In this document: piece after piece, positions 18,312-26,673 of the stretch
How the letters are laid out: the number at the start of each line of letters is the position of its first letter
How positions within the stretch are numbered: position 1 is the stretch's first letter
Source of the DNA: JAXMHB01 sp046346965
GTDB lineage: Bacteria > Pseudomonadota > Gammaproteobacteria > Xanthomonadales > SZUA-5
Assembly: GCA_046346965.1 (NCBI GenBank)
Contig: JAXMHB010000001.1
Coordinates: 310,001-374,000 of the forward strand
Length of the DNA: 64,000 nucleotides
Direction of reading: 5' to 3'
Notes under the pieces: generated by a model
What the model saw: the letters and a program-made list of their open reading frames with translations, nothing else
Told to the model about the DNA's origin: nothing
Databases searched by the model: none
Program-made: the position numbers and the translations under genes

Positions 18312-18839
18312 ATGCGCAAAGCCTGGATGTCCCTGATTCTCGGCCTGTGGGCCGGTGTGCTGATCGCCAGCGATCGTCCCGAGGACGCTGCGCAGGCGGT
18401 GTTTGATCGCATCAGCGCGCTGCAGATCAGCGGGCTGCCGAGCGCGGACCAGCAGGCGCAGTTGCGCGAGGCGCTGTCGCCGGCCTTGAATCAGGCGCTG
18501 GACGAGGCGCGCGCCTGGCAGCAGCAGGAGATTGAGCGCATGGCGCGCGAGGCGCCTGACGAGAAGCCGCCGATGATTGAGGGCGACTACTTCAGCAGCC
18601 TGTACGAGGGCGCGCAGAGCGCCGAGGTCGCGACCGCTGCCACCGAGGGCCCGCGCAGCGTGGTCAGTCTGACGCGGCGCTACCAGGAAGCCGGCAGCGA
18701 GCCGCTGCAGTGGACCGATCGCGCCCTGATGGTCGAAGTCGACGGCCGCTGGTTGCTGGACGATGTCGAGTACGGTGGCGACTGGGCTTTCCAGGCCGGC
18801 AGTCGCAGCCTGCGGCAGACCTTGGCTGCGCGCGATTAG
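18312..18839 (+). CDS. Exported protein resembling DUF3828
   Basis: This 175-residue protein has a short signal peptide (MRKAWMSLILGLWAGVLIAS). The mature part has a helical stretch (DAAQAVFDRISALQ, LREALSPALNQALDEAR) and ends in a beta segment (DRALMVEVDGRWLLDDVEYGG). This layout resembles DUF3828-type periplasmic proteins of unknown function, an assignment by pattern only. TGGAG stands 8 bases before the ATG at 18312, and an in-frame GTG at 18303 is a weaker alternative. The next gene starts 88 bases later. Confidence 0.7.
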   Translation: MRKAWMSLILGLWAGVLIASDRPEDAAQAVFDRISALQISGLPSADQQAQLREALSPALNQALDEARAWQQQEIERMAREAPDEKPPMIEGDYFSSLYEGAQSAEVATAATEGPRSVVSLTRRYQEAGSEPLQWTDRALMVEVDGRWLLDDVEYGGDWAFQAGSRSLRQTLAARD

Positions 18840-18927
18840 CGGAATGCCGGCCGGCGTCCTTGCGCCCCTTGCCGCGCAGCGCCCCGGATGCCACCATCCG
18901 CGCCCTGTGACTGCGAGGTGCCGGGCC

Positions 18928-19437
18928 ATGATGCGATTCATCCATGTGGGACTCGCCGGAGCGATGTGGGTGATGGCGGGCGCGGCCAGCGCCGAGACGC
19001 CGGAGCAGGGCTTCGAGACGCTGAAGACGCTGGCCGGTGAATGGGTGGACGAGGACGGCAGCCTGGGCGAGAAGGGCAAGGTGGTGGTCAGCTACAGGGT
19101 CACCGCCGGCGGCAGCGCGGTCGTCGAAACGCTGTTCCCGGGTGATGCGCATGAGATGGTCAGCGTCTACACCATGGAAAAGGGGGCGGTGGTCATGTCG
19201 CACTACTGCGCCATGGGCAACCAGCCGCGCATGCGCGCTAGCAGCTTCGACGGCCAGCGCCTGAACTTCGCCTTCGATGGTGGCCTCAACTTCGATCCCG
19301 CCAAAGACATGCACATGCATCAGGGCTACGTCGAGTTTCTCGGCCCGAATCAGGTGCATACCGAGTGGCAGACTTATCAGGGCGGCCAGCCCGGCGAGCA
19401 CATTGCCCGCTTCCATCTGGCGCGCAAGCAGGGCTGA
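18928..19437 (+). CDS. Small exported protein, DUF1579-like
   Basis: This 169-residue protein has a signal peptide ending GAASAE. The mature sequence begins with FETLKTLAGEWV and continues with alternating strands (VVVSYRVTAGGSAVVETLFPG, YVEFLGPNQVHTEWQTY). This is typical of a lipocalin-like or DUF1579-like barrel. A string of Met and His (KDMHMHQG) is notable, but no metal role can be claimed. Two ATGs stand in tandem, and I use the first because of GAGGTG upstream. Confidence 0.7.
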   Translation: MMRFIHVGLAGAMWVMAGAASAETPEQGFETLKTLAGEWVDEDGSLGEKGKVVVSYRVTAGGSAVVETLFPGDAHEMVSVYTMEKGAVVMSHYCAMGNQPRMRASSFDGQRLNFAFDGGLNFDPAKDMHMHQGYVEFLGPNQVHTEWQTYQGGQPGEHIARFHLARKQG

Positions 19438-19662
19438 GGCGCGGCGCAGCTGCGCGATCCGCCGGCGCTGCAGCCGACTCTAAGGCATCGCCACGATCGG
19501 CGCGCGCCAGTGGCGAGCGCCGCGCGTCCGGCTGGCGCGCGTGTACCAGTCAGCCACACATCTGCTTACAACTCAGCGTAAAGGCCACATGGCCCGCTAA
19601 CGCCTGCGCGCGATGCTGACTCTGCCGCCAATCGGGCGGTTTCACTCAAGAGTACAGACATC

Positions 19663-20109
19663 ATGATGCGCAAAGCCCTGATGACCCTGGCTGTGGTCGC
19701 CGGCTTGTCCACGGCCAGCATCGCCGTCGCCGGTCCCTGGTTCGGCCCGCAGCCGGCGCCGAGCGCCGCCGAGCTCGGGCTCGACGCGACGCAAACCGTC
19801 GAATGGCAAGCCATCCAGGCCGATGCCAAGGCGCTGCGGCGGGCGACGCTGGACCAGGTCGAAGCGGAGCTCGGCGATGCCCGGCAATCGCTCGCCAGTC
19901 CCAGCGCGGATCTGCGCGCAGTCGGCGCCGAGTTTCAGGCCATCGCCCTCGGTTTTCTGATGGAACAGCGCCAGTTGCGCGACCGTCGGCTGGCCTTCTA
20001 CAACGATCTGAACCCGGCACAGCAGGCGCAGGTGCGCAGCTTTCTGATCGCCGAGTGCGAGCGCGCCGAGCGTGCGATCCGCGCCCTTGAAGTCCTGCAG
20101 GGCGAGTGA
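19663..20109 (+). CDS. Spy/CpxP-like periplasmic protein
   Basis: This 148-residue protein is a signal peptide (ending SIAVAG) followed by an all-helical domain. Two LTxxQ-like motifs, LGLDATQTVEWQ and LNPAQQAQVRSFL, mark the Spy/CpxP fold, whose members are periplasmic chaperones or stress sensors. It precedes a Gly-rich exported protein and ompR-envZ, and the neighbourhood suggests envelope maintenance. The 225 bases upstream hold no gene. Confidence 0.75.
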   Translation: MMRKALMTLAVVAGLSTASIAVAGPWFGPQPAPSAAELGLDATQTVEWQAIQADAKALRRATLDQVEAELGDARQSLASPSADLRAVGAEFQAIALGFLMEQRQLRDRRLAFYNDLNPAQQAQVRSFLIAECERAERAIRALEVLQGE

Positions 20110-20180
20110 GCCCCGGCGGCGGCGCCACGGCGCCGCCATCCCGCCGTTTCCATCCCGCGTGTCCAAACTTTGGAGTCACC

Positions 20181-20723
20181 ATGTACAAGTTCTGTCAGAT
20201 GTTGATTGCCGCCGCCACACTCACCCTGATGCTCGGCGCTGCCGTGCCAGCCGATGCCGCCGGACGGATCAAGGCCCGCGGTGCCGTCGCCAATCCGGAT
20301 GGCGGCGTGAGCGCTGGCACTGCGGCCGCAGGCAGTGGTCCCGGTGGCGGTCGTTTTGTGCGCGGCGCCGGGGTGAGCACTGATGGTCAGGGCAATGCCG
20401 TCGGTGGCAGCGCTGGCGCCGTGCAGGGCGCCAACGGTGGCCGGGCCGCGCGTGCCGGGCAGTTCAGCCGCAATGCCGACGGCAGCTTCAACCGCCAGGG
20501 CGGTGTCGCCGCCGAGAGCGCAGCGGGTGGGCGCCTGCAAAGTACCGGTGCGGTCAGCGGCGACGGCCAGGGCCATGTCACTGGCGTGCGCAATACCAGT
20601 GCCACCAGCGCAGCCGGCAACAGCTACCAGGGCCAGACCACGGCGACCAGCGGACAGGGCGTGCAGCGCACCGGCAGTTGCTACAACGCCGACGGCGTCG
20701 AGGTGCCTTGCCCGCGCCGCTGA
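20181..20723 (+). CDS. Glycine-rich repetitive exported protein
   Basis: This 180-residue protein has a signal peptide ending PADA. The rest is low complexity, rich in Gly, Ala, Ser, Thr and Asn. Degenerate units combine a short polar turn with GG (GVSTDGQGNAVGGSAG, GAVSGDGQGHVTGV). It ends in a conserved-looking tail with two cysteines (TGSCYNADGVEVPCPRR). TGGAG 6 bases upstream supports the ATG. Similar proteins are frequent in Xanthomonadales, but the role is unknown and surface or matrix exposure is a guess. Confidence 0.7.
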   Translation: MYKFCQMLIAAATLTLMLGAAVPADAAGRIKARGAVANPDGGVSAGTAAAGSGPGGGRFVRGAGVSTDGQGNAVGGSAGAVQGANGGRAARAGQFSRNADGSFNRQGGVAAESAAGGRLQSTGAVSGDGQGHVTGVRNTSATSAAGNSYQGQTTATSGQGVQRTGSCYNADGVEVPCPRR

Positions 20724-20769
20724 CCCGCGCGGTCGTATCCTCGCGCCTGACGATGAGCAGAGCCTGCCA

Positions 20770-21471
20770 ATGAGCCGCGATCGCATATTGCTGGTGGACG
20801 ATGATCCGGGCCTGCGGGATCTGCTCGCGCGCTACCTGGAGCGCGAGGGTTTCGAGGTCAAGGCGGTGGCGGATGGCCAGCAGGCCCGGCGCGCGCTCGA
20901 TCAGGGTCATTTTCACTTGATCGTGCTCGATCTGATGCTGCCGGGCGAGGATGGCTTGAGCTTGCTCCGGCGCTGGCGCAGCGAGGGCGTGCCAGCGCCG
21001 GTGATCATGCTGACTGCCAAAGGCGACGAGGTTGATCGCATCGTCGGTCTCGAACTCGGCGCCGACGATTACCTGCCCAAACCCTGCAATCCGCGCGAGC
21101 TGCTGGCGCGCATCCGGGCCGTGCTGCGGCGGGCCGCGCAGGTGCCGGGCGCGCCCGCCGAGGCGGGCGAGCGCCTGTGTTTCGGTCGCTGCACCCTCGA
21201 TACCGGCACGCGCACGCTGATCCGCGATGGCGAGACGCATCGGTTGACCAGCGGCGAGTTCGCGTTGCTGCACGCGCTGACGCGGCATCCGCGCATCCCG
21301 CTGACGCGCGACCGCTTGATCAGCCTGGCGCGCGGGCGCGACAGCGATCCTTTCGAGCGCTCGGTGGACGTGGCGATCTCCAAGCTGCGCCGCCTGATCG
21401 AGGACGATCCGAAGGCGCCGCGCCATCTGCAAACGGTCTGGGGCCACGGCTATGTCTTCATCCCCGACTGA
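20770..21471 (+). CDS. ompR: OmpR-family response regulator
   Basis: This 233-residue two-component regulator has a receiver domain with acidic pocket LLVDDDPG, phospho-acceptor Asp54 in LIVLDLMLPGEDG, a switch Thr in MLTAKGDE and the Lys in YLPKPCNPREL. It ends in a winged-helix output domain (SVDVAISKLRRLIEDDP, TVWGHGYVF). Sequence features favour OmpR itself within the family. It overlaps the downstream sensor kinase by 20 bases, a usual arrangement for ompR-envZ, which responds to osmotic or envelope conditions. Confidence 0.9.
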   Translation: MSRDRILLVDDDPGLRDLLARYLEREGFEVKAVADGQQARRALDQGHFHLIVLDLMLPGEDGLSLLRRWRSEGVPAPVIMLTAKGDEVDRIVGLELGADDYLPKPCNPRELLARIRAVLRRAAQVPGAPAEAGERLCFGRCTLDTGTRTLIRDGETHRLTSGEFALLHALTRHPRIPLTRDRLISLARGRDSDPFERSVDVAISKLRRLIEDDPKAPRHLQTVWGHGYVFIPD

Positions 21472-22738
21472 GACGCGCGGGCGCCGCCCTTCGCGCTGGG
21501 GCAGCTTTCAACTGCTGCTGGCGGCTCTGCTGATGTTCCTGCTCGTGCTGTCGGCCGTCACCGTGTGGCTGCTGCGCTATTCGGCGATGCAGCCCAGCGT
21601 GCGCCAGTTGGCCGATCCCTTGCTCAGCGTCCTGGCGCTCATCGATGCCGGCGACGGCGGCGATCCGGCCGTGCAGGCGGTGGCGCTGACGCGTCGCGGC
21701 ATCCTGCGCGCCTCGCAGCCGCCGCGGTCGGAATCACCGCTGCCGGTGCCGTTCCTGAGCGTGTTGGCCGAGCATTTGCAGCGTGAGAGCGGTCGGGCGA
21801 CGCGCATCGAGCGGCGCCTGGATGGCCGTACCTGGATGTGGATGCAGACCGCGCGCGGCGACTATGCCGGGATTCCGATGGAAGCCCTGCGCACGCTGGT
21901 GGCGCAATTTGCCCTGGTGATCGCAGTGTGCGCGCTGGCGCTGGCGCTGCTCGCCGCCTGGTGGCTGGCGCGCCGGCTGGCGGCGCCGATCGAACGCCTC
22001 GCGGCGGTGGCGGCACGCCTGCCCGAGCCGGTCGCCGCCGCCGATTTTCACGTCGGTGGCCCGCGCGAGATCAGTCTGCTCGGCGATCGGCTGGCGAGCG
22101 CGATGGAACGCATAGACCATCAGCGTCGCGAGCGCGATCTGCTGCTGGCGGGCTTGAGCCACGATCTGCGCACGCCGCTGATGCGCCTGCTGCTGCGCAT
22201 CGATCTGCTGGACGGCATCCCGGCATCCGAGCAAGCGGCGCTGGGCGACGAGATCCGCGAGCTGGATCGGCGCATCGATCGCTTCATCGAACATGCGCGC
22301 ACCGGGGCCGAGGAGCCGGTGCTGACGCTGGACCTGCGACGGCTGATCGACGGCGCGCTGGACGGCAGCCGCGCGCGCGGCCATGCCTGGCAGTGCGAGT
22401 TGGCATCGTCGGCGCCGATCCGCGCGCAGGCGGGCGTGCTGGCGCGGCTGCTGGACAATCTGATCGACAACGCCGAGCAGCACGGCGCGGCGCCGCGCCG
22501 CATCGCGATGCTAGCGCAGGCGCACCAGGATCGCCCGGGCTGGCTGCTCCGCGTGCACAACGCGATCCCGCCCGATCCGCGCACCCTCGGTGTCAGCCCG
22601 CATCGCGGCTTCGGCTTGGCGCTATGCGGCCACATTGCCCGCACGCACGGCGGCGAGTTGAGCACGGCGCGCAATGCGCAGGGCTATGCGGTGACGCTGT
22701 GGTTGCCAGCGGCGGGCGCGCCGGGCGAGATCGACTGA
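21452..22738 (+). CDS. envZ: EnvZ-like sensor histidine kinase
   Basis: This 428-residue kinase is paired with the regulator upstream. Two membrane helices (residues about 19-41 and 150-171) flank a periplasmic part of about 110 residues. HAMP-like sequence follows. The H-box LLAGLSHDLRTPLMRL carries the phospho-accepting His237. The N-box RLLDNLIDNAEQHG and G-box HRGFGLALCGHIARTHGG complete the ATPase. The length is close to E. coli EnvZ. The gene ends just before a dispersed-repeat copy. Confidence 0.88.
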   Translation: MSSSPTETRGRRPSRWGSFQLLLAALLMFLLVLSAVTVWLLRYSAMQPSVRQLADPLLSVLALIDAGDGGDPAVQAVALTRRGILRASQPPRSESPLPVPFLSVLAEHLQRESGRATRIERRLDGRTWMWMQTARGDYAGIPMEALRTLVAQFALVIAVCALALALLAAWWLARRLAAPIERLAAVAARLPEPVAAADFHVGGPREISLLGDRLASAMERIDHQRRERDLLLAGLSHDLRTPLMRLLLRIDLLDGIPASEQAALGDEIRELDRRIDRFIEHARTGAEEPVLTLDLRRLIDGALDGSRARGHAWQCELASSAPIRAQAGVLARLLDNLIDNAEQHGAAPRRIAMLAQAHQDRPGWLLRVHNAIPPDPRTLGVSPHRGFGLALCGHIARTHGGELSTARNAQGYAVTLWLPAAGAPGEID

Positions 22739-22878
22739 TCGGGTCGCCTTTGGCGCGCTTACTCGCTTCGCAAACTGGCGAGTTCCGCGTCCTGCATCCC
22801 GCGTCCCGGGTCCCGGGTCCCGGGTCCCGGGTCCCGAGTCCCGCGTCCCGACGCATCCATGTTTGGCAAGCGCTTCCC
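22739..22878. repeat. Dispersed repeat, minisatellite-core copy
   Basis: The order is inner arm (GGCGCGCTTACTCGCTTCGC then AAACTGGCGAG), then a tandem GGGTCCC/GAGTCCC core (about 22790-22850), then outer arm ATGTTTGGCAAGCGCTTCCC (22859-22878). It abuts directly the MITE-like element that begins at 22879. Confidence 0.75.
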
Positions 22879-23040
22879 TAGTGTGGTGTTCCGTAGTTAA
22901 GTTGCAGAGATTTCCGATGGATTTTGCGTTGAGGCAAGGCGTGAGGAGGAGTCATAGCAGGGCTATGGCGACGACGAGCAACGCCGCATCGGCGCAAAAG
23001 ACGCGGAAATCATGCTAGGTAACTACGGAACACCACACTA
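22879..23040. mobile_element. 162-bp MITE-like hairpin element with perfect 21-bp terminal inverted repeats
   Basis: Both ends start TAGTGTGGTGTTCCGTAG inward and are perfect inverted repeats of 21 bases (22879-22899 and 23020-23040). Beyond them the pairing continues imperfectly (GATTTCCG and TTTTGCG occur at matching places on both arms). The centre is another inverted repeat (GTCATAGC, AGG, GCTATGGCGAC). There is no coding capacity. The TA at each outer end would fit a TA target duplication as made by IS630/Tc1-type transposases, which is inference. Its right end provides the TAG stop of the neighbouring oxidase gene. Confidence 0.8.
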
Positions 23041-24414
23041 GATCGGCGGCAGCACCTTGCCCGGATTCAAAATACCTGCCGGATCAAAGACCTGCTTGAG
23101 CTGCCGCATCAGCGACAGGGTGGCGGTCGGGAGCGCGCGCGGCAGGAAGTCGCGCTTGTCGATGCCGATGCCGTGCTCGCCGCTCAAGGTGCCATCGAGA
23201 TCGATCACCAGCGCGAACAGATCGTCCAGGCAGGCGCGCGCTCGGACGTCGGCGTCGCCCTGGGCCGGGTCGTAGAGCAGGTTGACGTGCAGATTGCCGT
23301 TGCCGGCGTGGCCGAAGCTGACGATCAGGGTGTCGTGCTGGGCGCGCAGCCGATCCAGGCCGCGCACCAGTTCGGGCAGGCGCGACACCGGCACCACCAC
23401 GTCCTCATTGATCTTCTTCGGCGCCAGTTGGCGCAGCACCGGCGACAGCGCCTTGCGCGCGGCCCACAGCTCCGCCTGTTCGGCGGCGCCGCGCGCCTCG
23501 CGCACCTCCAGGCAGCCGGGGCCGTCGGCCGCCTGCAGCAGCGCGGCGGCGGTTTCCGCGAGCGCGGCCTGGCTGCCGTCGGCCTCGATCATCAGCAGCG
23601 CGCGCGCCGCCTCGGGCAGGTCCAGCCCGGCGCGCTGACGCACCAGCGCGATGGCGTGGGCGTCCATGAACTCGAGCGCTGCCGGCGTCGCCGGCTGCGC
23701 CATCAGCCGCGCGACCGCTTCGGCGGCGGCCTCGATGGAGGCATACAGCGCGCGCAGACCGCGACGCGCGGCCGGCAGCGGGGTCACTTTCAAGGTGGCC
23801 TCGGTAATCAGTCCCAGCGTGCCTTCCGACCCGATCAGCAGGCGCGACAGGTCATAGCCCACTGCGCCCTTGGTGGTCTGGCTGCCGCTGACGATCAGCT
23901 CGCCGGTGCCGGTGACAAAGCGCAGTCCCAGCACGTTCTCGCGGCAGGCGCCGTACTTCACCGTGCGCGGGCCACCGGCATTGCAGGCGAGGTTGCCGCC
24001 GATAGTGGCGTAGGGCGCGCTGGTCGGATCCGGTGGCCAGAAGCAGCCGTGCGCGGCGAGCGCCGTCTGCAGATCGCCATTGATGACGCCGGCTTGCGCC
24101 ACCGCCAATCGATTGCCGGGCTCGATGCGCAGGATGCGCTGCATGCGCTCGAAGCAGACCACCACACTGGGCGCGATCGGCACGGCGGCGCCGGTGGTGG
24201 CGGTGCCGCGGCCGCGGGCGACCACCGGCACGCGGGCGTCGGCGCAGGCGCGCAACAGGGCCTGGACCTCGCTTTCCTGCGCCGGCAGCGCCACCGCCAG
24301 CACCGGCCCGTGGCGTTTGGAGTTGTCGTAGCCGTAGACCTGCAGACTGGCCGGATCGCGCAGCCACGCCCGCGCCGGCAGCGCCGCCAGCACGGCCTCG
24401 GGCAACGCTACCAC
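23038..24414 (-). CDS. FAD-binding 2-hydroxyacid oxidase/dehydrogenase (GlcD/D-lactate dehydrogenase type)
   Basis: This 458-residue flavoprotein of the PCMH-FAD family is probably a D-lactate or glycolate dehydrogenase. The FAD-binding half contains GRGTATTGAA, ATIGGNLACNAGGPR and GYDLSRLLIGSEGTLG. The C-terminal half contains SFGHAGNGNLHVNLL and GTLSGEHGIGIDKR. The end ILNPGKVLPPI is the normal family terminus. The TAG stop codon lies within the terminal repeat of the MITE-like element, so insertion occurred exactly at or one codon after the original end. The GTG start overlaps the yraN stop by 7 bases, suggesting co-transcription with lpoA-yraN. Confidence 0.9.
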   Translation of the reverse strand: MVALPEAVLAALPARAWLRDPASLQVYGYDNSKRHGPVLAVALPAQESEVQALLRACADARVPVVARGRGTATTGAAVPIAPSVVVCFERMQRILRIEPGNRLAVAQAGVINGDLQTALAAHGCFWPPDPTSAPYATIGGNLACNAGGPRTVKYGACRENVLGLRFVTGTGELIVSGSQTTKGAVGYDLSRLLIGSEGTLGLITEATLKVTPLPAARRGLRALYASIEAAAEAVARLMAQPATPAALEFMDAHAIALVRQRAGLDLPEAARALLMIEADGSQAALAETAAALLQAADGPGCLEVREARGAAEQAELWAARKALSPVLRQLAPKKINEDVVVPVSRLPELVRGLDRLRAQHDTLIVSFGHAGNGNLHVNLLYDPAQGDADVRARACLDDLFALVIDLDGTLSGEHGIGIDKRDFLPRALPTATLSLMRQLKQVFDPAGILNPGKVLPPI

Positions 24415-24794
24415 TCGGGCGTATCCAGCACGAAGGCGTTGCGCACCCAGCGCAGCCCGCCGCTGCCCAGCGACACCACATCGAAGCGCGTACTGCGCAG
24501 GCGCTCCTGCGGATGGTCCGCCAGAAACTGACGGGCCGCGCGCACGATGCGTGACTGCTTTTGGCGGGCGACGCTGGCGATGCCATCGCCATGGCTGTCG
24601 CTGTGGCGGTAGCGCACTTCCACGAACACCAGGAGCGGCCCGTCGCGCATCACCAGATCGAGCTCACCGCCGCGCGCCAGCACATTGCGCGCCACCAGCG
24701 TCAGTCCGGCCGCCTGCAGATGGCGCAGCGCTTCATCCTCGGCGGCGGCACCGCGCTCGCGCGGTCGTAGCAGCGCGCCGAGCAGCCGCAGCAT
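24408..24794 (-). CDS. yraN: UPF0102 (YraN) endonuclease-like protein
   Basis: This 128-residue member of UPF0102 is related to archaeal Holliday junction resolvase folds. The conserved nuclease-like core is GGELDLVMRDGPLLVFVEVRYR, summarised by its E-x-D-(I/L) and F-V-E-V-(R/K) elements, and the N-terminal G..AEDEAL helix is present. It sits directly behind lpoA (3-base gap), the usual gammaproteobacterial order lpoA-yraN. The cellular role is unproven. Confidence 0.9.
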   Translation of the reverse strand: MLRLLGALLRPRERGAAAEDEALRHLQAAGLTLVARNVLARGGELDLVMRDGPLLVFVEVRYRHSDSHGDGIASVARQKQSRIVRAARQFLADHPQERLRSTRFDVVSLGSGGLRWVRNAFVLDTPEW

Positions 24795-24797
24795 GGA

Positions 24798-26615
24798 TCA
24801 ATACACCGGCCGCGGGCTGGCGCCGGTGTAGCGCGCCCAGCCTGGATCGCGGCGGATGCGGCCGTTGGGATCGGCGCTGAGCGCCCCGGTGGCGCCGATC
24901 ACCGGCTTGCCCGGATTGCGCTCCAGCCATTCCAGATGCGGCAACAGCCGATAGGCGTCGATGCCGAAGGCAAACAGCCGCGCGGCCGGACCGGAGGCGG
25001 ACTTCAACGCGATCAGCTGCTCGCGCGTCGGGATGCTGGCCTCGCGCGTGGCACCGAGCAGCCAGGGGGCCTCGCAGAACTCGACGCCATCCAAGTCGAT
25101 GTCGGCCGGGCTGTTGCTGCCGCTGTAGATCGCGCTGGTCGACAGAATCGGGTAGCGCGTGGCTTCATAAGTTTTCAGCTGCGGCAGCAGCACGCGCGCC
25201 TGGGCATTGCGGGCGAACAGGAAGATGGCGTCGACGTCGGCACGCGGCGTCGGATCCATCTTGAGCTCCATGCCGAGCAGGCCGCGCAGGAATTGCACGC
25301 GCGCCTGGCTTTGCTCGATGCCGACCAGTCGACGGATTTCCTGGCTCTGATCGGCAGCCGCCGGATCGTAGCTGGACTCACCGGCAACCACGCCGCCCTG
25401 CGCGCGCAGGCGCTCGCCGAAGGCGGCGGCCGCACGCTTGCCGACCTCATCATTGGGCACCAGCACCAGCGCGCGCTTGAGTCCGCGCTGCGCCATGCGA
25501 TCAGCCGCCGAGGCCGCCTCTTCTTCCGGCAGCAGGGCGAATTGCAGACTGCCCGGCGGCGGCAGCGCCGGCGCATCGGCGTAGTTCAGCGCCAGCGTCG
25601 GCACGCGCTGCACATCGCTCTGGAACAGCGCGGTGACGGCCTCGCGCGAGATCGGTCCGAGCACGCGTTCGGCGCCCTCATCGAGCGCTTTGCGGTAGGC
25701 CGCCAGCGCTTCCTCGACAGTGTCACCGGCGTCGTAGACGACGATCGCCGGGCGCTGGCCGGTATCGGCGAAGTAGGCCGCAAAAATGCCCTCGCGCACG
25801 GCCGCCGCGGCAGGCGCCAGCGCGCCCTTGCTCGGCAGCAGCAGCGCCACGCGGCCGTAGACCGCGCGTTCGACATCGGTCAGCACGATCGCCGGCTCGC
25901 TGGCCTCCAGCGGACGCGTGGCGGCGATCTCGCTGGCATAGCTGCCGGTACCGCGCGCCTCGGCCTGGGCGCGCGCGCCGGCCAGCAGCCAGGGATACAG
26001 CGGATCATTGCGATCAGCCTCGCGCAGGCGTGTGCGCAGCTCTTCTTCCGGCAGGGTGCCGACCAGCGCGCGGATCTCTCCGGCGTTGGCGGTCTTGTCC
26101 GCGCCCTCGTCGAGCAGCGCATCGAGCGCGACGCGGTCGGCGATGGCGGCCAGCGTGTCACCGCTGCGCTGCTGCGCGCGTGCCCGCAGCTCGTAGTAAC
26201 GCGGCGCATTCTCCTCCGGCACGCCGCCGCCCGGCGTGACCAGCAGCGCCAGCGCCCCGGCGGCATCGTTGCGATCCAGCGCCAGTTCGGCCTCCATCAG
26301 ATCGAGCCGGAAGGCGTCCGCCGTCGGCAGCTTGCGGCGATCGATGTCATCGAGCAGCACGCGCATCGCCTCGGTATCGCCTTCCTCGCGATAGGCCTCG
26401 GCAGCGCGCACGCGGTAGCGCTGGCGATCGGCGCGATTGGCCTGCGCCAGCGCCAGCCAGGCATCGGCGGCGGCGCGGAACTCGCCCTGCAGATACAAAG
26501 TCTGCGCATCCATCTCGCTGGGCGCGTCGGCGCGCGAGGTCGGGACGCTCTGGCAGGCAGTCAGCAGCAGCGCCAGCGTCAGTGCCGACAGATGGCGAGG
26601 AAGCGATCGGATCAT
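24798..26615 (-). CDS. lpoA: Penicillin-binding protein activator LpoA
   Basis: This 605-residue outer membrane lipoprotein activates PBP1A for peptidoglycan synthesis. The lipobox LALLLTACQS follows a short n-region starting at the ATG at 26615. An N-terminal helical TPR-like half (LYLQGEFRAAADAWLALAQA) precedes a C-terminal periplasmic-binding-like LppC half (VALLLPSKGALAPAAAAVREG, VLVPNDEVGKRAAAAFGERL). The length fits LpoA. On the minus strand TATGAT at 26654-26649 could be its -10. It is divergent from rsmI across 58 bases, as in many Gammaproteobacteria. Confidence 0.92.
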   Translation of the reverse strand: MIRSLPRHLSALTLALLLTACQSVPTSRADAPSEMDAQTLYLQGEFRAAADAWLALAQANRADRQRYRVRAAEAYREEGDTEAMRVLLDDIDRRKLPTADAFRLDLMEAELALDRNDAAGALALLVTPGGGVPEENAPRYYELRARAQQRSGDTLAAIADRVALDALLDEGADKTANAGEIRALVGTLPEEELRTRLREADRNDPLYPWLLAGARAQAEARGTGSYASEIAATRPLEASEPAIVLTDVERAVYGRVALLLPSKGALAPAAAAVREGIFAAYFADTGQRPAIVVYDAGDTVEEALAAYRKALDEGAERVLGPISREAVTALFQSDVQRVPTLALNYADAPALPPPGSLQFALLPEEEAASAADRMAQRGLKRALVLVPNDEVGKRAAAAFGERLRAQGGVVAGESSYDPAAADQSQEIRRLVGIEQSQARVQFLRGLLGMELKMDPTPRADVDAIFLFARNAQARVLLPQLKTYEATRYPILSTSAIYSGSNSPADIDLDGVEFCEAPWLLGATREASIPTREQLIALKSASGPAARLFAFGIDAYRLLPHLEWLERNPGKPVIGATGALSADPNGRIRRDPGWARYTGASPRPVY

Positions 26616-26673
26616 GAGCAAAGCGCTATGGTGCAGGGTCAGCCCAGGATCATAGCCTGCCGAGGTAGCGACG

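Noticed and set aside
26616..26673. RNase P RNA or another structured RNA next to rsmI
   Set aside because: The 58-base space is far too short and has only promoter-like sequence.
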